Source: Haemophilus_D parainfluenzae_AD
Lineage (GTDB): Bacteria > Pseudomonadota > Gammaproteobacteria > Enterobacterales > Pasteurellaceae
DNA: 64,000 bases
NCBI RefSeq assembly: GCF_001679325.1
Contig: NZ_LZMX01000001.1
Strand: one strand, 5' to 3'
Shown one piece after another: positions 60,036 to 64,000 of the stretch (position 1 is the stretch's first letter; each line of letters begins with the position of its first letter). The notes below the pieces were generated by a model. It was not told where the DNA came from. It searched no databases and saw nothing but the letters and a program-made list of their open reading frames with translations. The translations under genes were made by a program, and so were the position numbers.

Positions 60036-60926
60036 ATGAATATCGCGTTTTCATCTGATAATAACTATGCACCATATTTAGCCGTTAGCATACTAAGTAT
60101 ATTAAAAAATAATTCTAAATCTGAAATTTGTTTCTATGTTTTGGATTTTGGTATTGATAATAACAATAAAGAAATTATAGAAAACATCGTTTGCAATCAT
60201 GGAAAAAGTATCAAATTCATAGACGTGGATAAAGATGAGTTTGCTAATTTTCCCATTACAATAAATTATATTTCTTTAGCCACCTATGCTAGATTAAATA
60301 TAACTCAATATATCCCTAATGTAGATAAGTTACTTTATATTGATGTTGATACGCTAACAAATGGCTCATTAGATAATTTATGGAATACTGATATCGAACA
60401 GTATTCACTTGCCGCATGTAAGGATTTTTTTATTGAAATTGAGCAAGCCGATTATAAGGTCCAAATTGGTTTAGAAAATCATCACTATTTTAACGCTGGG
60501 GTGCTTCTTATCAATATGCGAAGATGGCGAGAATTGAATGTTCTAGAGGTGAGTCTGACCTGGTTAAATAAATATAAGGATGTTATAAAGTATCAAGATC
60601 AGGATATCTTAAATGGTATTTTCAAAGACGATGTTAAATTTATAAATACAAGATTTAACTTCACGCCTTCTGAATCTGGCTATATAAAATATCGAAAAGA
60701 ACGAGAAATTCAATTTCCTGCGGTGATTTACCATTATCCTGGACCAGATAAATTTTGGTCTAGCCGAAGTTCTCACTTAAAAGCTAATTTAGGGTATTCA
60801 CTATTTAAGGAAATTAGCAATAGTTATCCTAGTTTTAAGGCTAATTTTGATGTTGTTGGCTTTAGAACAAAAGTAAGAAGGCTCATTAGAGAAATTAAAT
60901 ATAAATTTGTCTATCACATCTTTTAA
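60036..60926 (+). CDS. Glycosyltransferase family 8 (LgtC/RfaJ-like)
   Basis: 296 aa from the ATG at 60036, immediately after the ksgA stop. A GTG start four residues earlier overlaps ksgA but is weaker. MNIAFSSDNNYAPYLAVSILSILKNN is the classical GT8 start, DxD is in LLYIDVDTLTNGSL, and HYFNAGVLLINMRRWREL and YQDQDILNGIF are GT8 hallmarks, with the terminal IYHYPGPDKFW containing the His and metal-binding end. It probably adds alpha-linked galactose or glucose to LOS. The translation-coupled position after ksgA and higher AT content than ksgA suggest later insertion. Confidence 0.85.
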   Translation: MNIAFSSDNNYAPYLAVSILSILKNNSKSEICFYVLDFGIDNNNKEIIENIVCNHGKSIKFIDVDKDEFANFPITINYISLATYARLNITQYIPNVDKLLYIDVDTLTNGSLDNLWNTDIEQYSLAACKDFFIEIEQADYKVQIGLENHHYFNAGVLLINMRRWRELNVLEVSLTWLNKYKDVIKYQDQDILNGIFKDDVKFINTRFNFTPSESGYIKYRKEREIQFPAVIYHYPGPDKFWSSRSSHLKANLGYSLFKEISNSYPSFKANFDVVGFRTKVRRLIREIKYKFVYHIF

Positions 60927-61050
60927 TTTTCTAAAATAACAACCTACTTCATTGAAGTTTAGTGTCTCATCACTTTGATTTTAAGTGTAAATCGCTTTTT
61001 ACGAATAGGCTTAAGAGATTAAGCCTATATAAAGTATTTCATCAGCTTAT

Positions 61051-61911
61051 CTACATAAAACGAACAATTTCTTTACCTTGCATTTCTTTCAGGCGCTGTT
61101 GTTCTTTCCATGTTTCTTTATTTAGCGCTCGTATAATATTTTCCTTCACCCGAATTAAACGCTGTTTCAATGTTTTCTTGGTGTGCACCGCCGTATTTTT
61201 TTTACGTTCTTGCTGCAAGTCACTTACCAATAAGCTATTTTCTTGATTTAACTGTAACTCTTGAACGCAAATAGCAGGATTAAGTTGATATACTTGATAG
61301 AGACCAACATTAATCTGTTCATTAAACATGATCTCATCAATTGCTTTGACTTCCTCTACGGCGAGTTTTTCAAATAGATTTATGAGGTACTTCGCTGCCC
61401 CATTCGAAATAATATAACCTGCTGTACCAAAGTGTTTTGATTTTAAAATATCAATGTTTCTTTCTTGGAAAGGTAAAATTTGTTGCTGTTTTTCCAGTTG
61501 AACAGGCATTAAAAAGGTTTCTAAACGCAAAACAAAAATCTCTTGAAAATTGAACCGCACTTTTAGCCATTCATCATTCGCAAGAAATTGTTTGGCATTC
61601 TCACCAAGCAGAATATCATCCTCAAAAATTGAAATATAAGCTAAATTATCGTCAACACACTTTTTCCATAGCATGAAGTGGCTCATCAAGCATCCCTTCT
61701 CTCCTGCCGTGAGCTTTGATGTAGCTTCAACATTTGGAAGATAACGCTGTAAATGAACATCAAGTCGATCAGAAGGTGTGAATGCATCAAAAAATTCAAA
61801 TGGAATTTTTTTCTGACCGAATTGATCGATAATGTGATTTCGACGTTTATCTGCCGTTGAAATACTAATCACTACATTTTTATGTTCAATAGAATACATA
61901 GAAAACATCAT
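61051..61911 (-). CDS. Glycosyltransferase family 25 (Lic2A/LpsA-like position)
   Basis: 286 aa. GT25 start EHKNVVISISTADKRRNHIIDQFGQKKIPFEFFDAFTP, LTAGEKGCLMSHFMLWKKCVDDNLAYISIFEDDILLG (acidic site), and FGTAGYIISNGAAKYLINLF all fit. The C-terminal ~70 residues are basic (RLIRVKENIIRALNKETWKEQQRLKEM), typical for membrane association. It is convergent with the GT8 gene and divergent from apaH, the place where H. influenzae has lic2A with CAAT repeats. Here no such repeat is present before or within the start. It probably adds galactose to LOS. Confidence 0.8.
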   Translation of the reverse strand: MMFSMYSIEHKNVVISISTADKRRNHIIDQFGQKKIPFEFFDAFTPSDRLDVHLQRYLPNVEATSKLTAGEKGCLMSHFMLWKKCVDDNLAYISIFEDDILLGENAKQFLANDEWLKVRFNFQEIFVLRLETFLMPVQLEKQQQILPFQERNIDILKSKHFGTAGYIISNGAAKYLINLFEKLAVEEVKAIDEIMFNEQINVGLYQVYQLNPAICVQELQLNQENSLLVSDLQQERKKNTAVHTKKTLKQRLIRVKENIIRALNKETWKEQQRLKEMQGKEIVRFM

Positions 61912-62058
61912 ATCTGCCTTAAATTGCAGGCTATCTTACTATTTTAAGATCATGAAATGAATAGTATCTTCACAAAAAATCTATGCTAGAATTTATGGTA
62001 AATTTTTAGCATAAAGACTGCCAAAACCTAATAACCATAACTGGAGCATTGTAGAAAA

Positions 62059-62886
62059 ATGGCAACCTATTTCGTCGGTGATTTACAAGGCTGTTATGAT
62101 GAATTACAGCTTTTATTAGAGCGTGTAGATTTCAATCCTACGCAAGATAAACTTTATCTCGTGGGGGATCTTGTTGCGCGTGGAGATAAATCACTTGAAT
62201 GTCTTCGTTTTGTAAAATCACTTAGCAAAGCAGCACAAACCGTACTCGGCAATCATGACTTACATTTAATTGCGACCGCACTGGGTATTAAAAAAGTAAA
62301 ACCTCGTGATCGAGTCGATGCTATTTTTAATGCGCCCGATTTTGATGAACTCATTGACTGGTTACGCCATCAACCCTTACTTGTGCATAATGAAGAATTA
62401 AACTTCCTGATGGCGCATGCAGGCATTTCGCCTGATTGGGATTTGGAAACTACGAAATCTTGTGCGGCTGAAGTTGAACTGATTTTACAGCACGGCGATT
62501 TTCATTATCTCATTGAAAATATGTATTCCGAACAACCTGATCGCTGGTCGCCAGATTTACAGGGCTTAGATCGCTATCGTTATATTATTAACGCTTTTAC
62601 CCGAATGCGTTTTTGTTATTTGGACCATCGCTTTGATTTTGCCTGTAAATCCCCTTTAAAAGATGCACCAGCGGAGCTCACGCCTTGGTTTAATTTAGAT
62701 AATCCACTTTATAAACAAATTCCAATTGTCTTTGGGCATTGGGCAAGTTTAGTGGATGAGCCCACTCCGCCAGGTATCTATGCCTTGGATACAGGATGTG
62801 TGTGGAATAATCGAATGACCCTATTGCGTTGGGAAGACAAACAGCTCTTCACGCAAAGTGCGGTCAAAAATTACAGTGATTTTTAA
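62059..62886 (+). CDS. apaH: Bis(5'-nucleosyl)-tetraphosphatase, symmetrical
   Basis: 275 aa. Hydrolyses Ap4A to two ADP. Metallophosphoesterase motifs are intact: YFVGDLQGCYDELQ (D-x-Q/H start), LVGDLVARGDKSLE, VLGNHDLHLIA, LMAHAGISPDW and IVFGHWASLVDE. The ~275 aa length equals E. coli ApaH. Start set by ATG at 62059 with GGAGCATTG upstream. It is followed after 9 bp by a conserved hypothetical gene. Confidence 0.96.
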   Translation: MATYFVGDLQGCYDELQLLLERVDFNPTQDKLYLVGDLVARGDKSLECLRFVKSLSKAAQTVLGNHDLHLIATALGIKKVKPRDRVDAIFNAPDFDELIDWLRHQPLLVHNEELNFLMAHAGISPDWDLETTKSCAAEVELILQHGDFHYLIENMYSEQPDRWSPDLQGLDRYRYIINAFTRMRFCYLDHRFDFACKSPLKDAPAELTPWFNLDNPLYKQIPIVFGHWASLVDEPTPPGIYALDTGCVWNNRMTLLRWEDKQLFTQSAVKNYSDF

Positions 62887-62895
62887 GGAAACACT

Positions 62896-63519
62896 ATGCT
62901 CTCGCTTACAGCTGAATCTTGCGAATTGTTCAATATTCCTTTCTATCAATTCGCCCAGATGAAGAAATTCTGCCCAGAAGATATTCCGGCAATTAAAGCA
63001 GATTACAAATTACATTGGGATAACTGGAAAGCGATTATTCAAGAAGTCTCAAAGCAGCTTGGCACACCTTTTGCGAAACCGCATATCGAAAGTTGGACCA
63101 ATGGTTGGCAGGTACGCGCGCATTTCTTCGCTTATTTTAAATACGAGTTTAACCAAAATTCTGCAGCAATCTTTTCTGTGCTATTAAATCGTCGCCGACT
63201 AAGAGTGTGTTTAGATTGGCATTGCTATCGTGCAGATCGCTCGCAAATTAATGTTCAGCAATATAATCAGTGGCTTGATCAATTTGATTTCAAACAATTT
63301 GCTGATTTTGATATTTGGCGAGAAGATGAAAGCGAATATGATGATTTTCGCCAAGTGAAAGCCATTTCTGAAAAAGATCTTCTCTTGCGTTCAGAGGATG
63401 ATTTTTGGTGTATTGGAAAAAGTATTGAAAAAGATAAACTAAGCCAAATCGATCCTGTTTTATTTATCACACAAACCATCCAACAATTACAACCGCTTTA
63501 CGATCGCTGTCATCAATAA
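62896..63519 (+). CDS. Conserved hypothetical protein (HI0552-like)
   Basis: 207 aa. It lies 9 bp after apaH with AAGGAAACACT in front, so it is co-transcribed. In H. influenzae a gene of the same neighbourhood (HI0552, next to apaH) occupies this position, as I remember. The sequence is rich in aromatic residues and acid/base pairs (WTNGWQVRAHFFAYFKYEFNQ, VLLNRRRLRVCLDWHCYRADRSQINVQQYNQWLD, DDFWCIGKSI), consistent with a globular cytoplasmic protein. No signal peptide, membrane helix or catalytic motif I recognise. Function unknown. Confidence 0.75.
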   Translation: MLSLTAESCELFNIPFYQFAQMKKFCPEDIPAIKADYKLHWDNWKAIIQEVSKQLGTPFAKPHIESWTNGWQVRAHFFAYFKYEFNQNSAAIFSVLLNRRRLRVCLDWHCYRADRSQINVQQYNQWLDQFDFKQFADFDIWREDESEYDDFRQVKAISEKDLLLRSEDDFWCIGKSIEKDKLSQIDPVLFITQTIQQLQPLYDRCHQ

Positions 63520-63619
63520 AGTGCGGTCATTTCCATTAAATTTTTTCGTCTTGTTTATTTGTTATGCTATCATTACATTAGTTTAACATTTTTAACAATT
63601 TTGCTTTTAGGAGTACTTT

Positions 63620-64000
63620 ATGAAAAACGTCGTGATCGTTGGCGGGGGCGCCGGCGGCATAGAGTTAGCGACATTTTTAGGCGACAAATTAGGTCGCAAA
63701 AAACAAGCTAAAGTGACGCTTGTGGATCGCAATGCGACCCATTTATGGAAACCCCTATTACATGAAATTGCAACAGGTGTCATGGATGATGGTATGGATT
63801 CTCTGAGCTATCGTGCTCACGGTAAAAATCATCATTTTAGCTTCGAGCAAGGCTCAATCACACGCATTAATCGTGAACAAAAATATGTTGAGCTTGCCCC
63901 TGTTTATGGGCAAGAAGGCGATATGCTTGTGGTTGCGCGCCGTATTCCTTATGACTACTTAGTGATTGCAATTGGCAGTAAATCGAACGATTTCAATACG
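63620..64000 (+). CDS. ndh: NADH dehydrogenase (type II), 5' part, cut by window edge
   Basis: 127 visible codons from the ATG at 63620, with TTTAGGAG about 8 nt upstream. KNVVIVGGGAGGIELATFLGDKLGRK is the FAD-binding dinucleotide fold, and TLVDRNATHLWKPLLHEIATGVMDDGMDSLSYRAH matches Ndh-type enzymes. RRIPYDYLVIAIGSKSNDF is the second FAD-binding strand. It is a single-subunit, non-pumping quinone reductase. The NADH-binding domain lies outside the window. Confidence 0.92.
   Translation, partial: MKNVVIVGGGAGGIELATFLGDKLGRKKQAKVTLVDRNATHLWKPLLHEIATGVMDDGMDSLSYRAHGKNHHFSFEQGSITRINREQKYVELAPVYGQEGDMLVVARRIPYDYLVIAIGSKSNDFNT

Larger units (their letters stand above)
1..64000. repeat. Dispersed DNA uptake signal sequences (AAGTGCGGT and complement)
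   Basis: The 9-base Haemophilus uptake core occurs dozens of times on both strands, in coding sequence (for example 6188, 8912, 17568, 48455) and as facing pairs that form terminators (4171, 38133, 46045, 55167). The span from 17568 in metH to 22404 contains none that I could find, coinciding with the AT-rich cassette at 19430-22211. The uptake system uses these for self-recognition during transformation. Confidence 0.9.

Noticed and set aside
60962..61246. 94-codon plus-strand open frame opposite the last GT25 gene
   Set aside because: It is antisense to a clear glycosyltransferase gene, lacks an SD and is Cys/Phe-rich in a way typical of shadow frames.
57096..62058. Search for GCAA, CAAT or CCAA tracts that would make LOS genes phase-variable
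   Set aside because: None of more than two or three units was seen at any start codon or inside the glycosyltransferase genes.
1..64000. CRISPR arrays, prophage structural genes, integrases, rRNA operons or complete insertion sequences
   Set aside because: No regularly spaced repeats, Cas proteins, transposase domains or rRNA sequence could be found in either strand.

Overview
The window is chromosomal DNA of a Pasteurellaceae bacterium, most probably Haemophilus and within that genus most like H. parainfluenzae. The 9-base uptake signal AAGTGCGGT (or its complement) recurs throughout, inside genes and as inverted pairs between genes. The genome is AT-rich. Proteins and local gene orders (dprA-yaaA-lipoprotein-pfkA, secG-tRNA-Leu, infA-ksgA-apaH) match what I remember of H. 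influenzae. A sucrose-type PTS permease and a complete leu operon are compatible with H. parainfluenzae, but the species assignment is an inference.

Layout: 1-9000 holds a truncated RNA methyltransferase, phosphatidylethanolamine synthesis (pssA, psd), an FKBP isomerase, proB, folA, pfkA, yaaA and two lipoproteins. 9000-19330 holds competence gene dprA with a CRP-S type site, then leuABCD behind a leucine-rich leader peptide and attenuator, then metH. 19430-22211 is a visibly AT-rich three-gene cassette without uptake signals. Its first protein has a PD-(D/E)XK nuclease core and the second a small N-terminal helical domain. I judge this the best candidate for an uncharacterised defence system, possibly distantly GAPS4-like. 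It is followed by degenerate REP-like repeats and three small lipoprotein genes, two of them tandem paralogues.

25500-38100 is mostly core: an orphan sucrose-type PTS gene, tRNA-Leu and secG, ybaB-recR-topB, a metallophosphoesterase, sdaC-sdaA, tRNA-Phe/tRNA-Asn, mutY-yggX-mltC and rpmE with its leader. 38190-42700 has two TonB-dependent receptors (one FepA-like) behind Fur-like boxes. 42900-45000 has a preQ1-I riboswitch controlling yhhQ and probably an MFS transporter. 45200-51530 has yafJ, gor, a thioesterase overlapping hemH, an inverted hairpin pair (REPIN-like), an OmpP2-type porin with a CRP site, and epmA.

51800-57100 carries the fumarate reductase operon frdABCD with an FNR/CRP-type site, the rpsF-priB-rpsR-rplI operon and infA. 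57400-61911 is a lipooligosaccharide glycosyltransferase region (GT25, GT9, GT8, GT25) interrupted by ksgA, at the position where H. influenzae carries lex2 and lic2A. None of these genes shows the tetranucleotide phase-variation repeats known from H. influenzae. The window ends with apaH, a conserved hypothetical gene and the start of ndh.

All assignments were made by reading the sequence and from memory of protein families. No database search was run.
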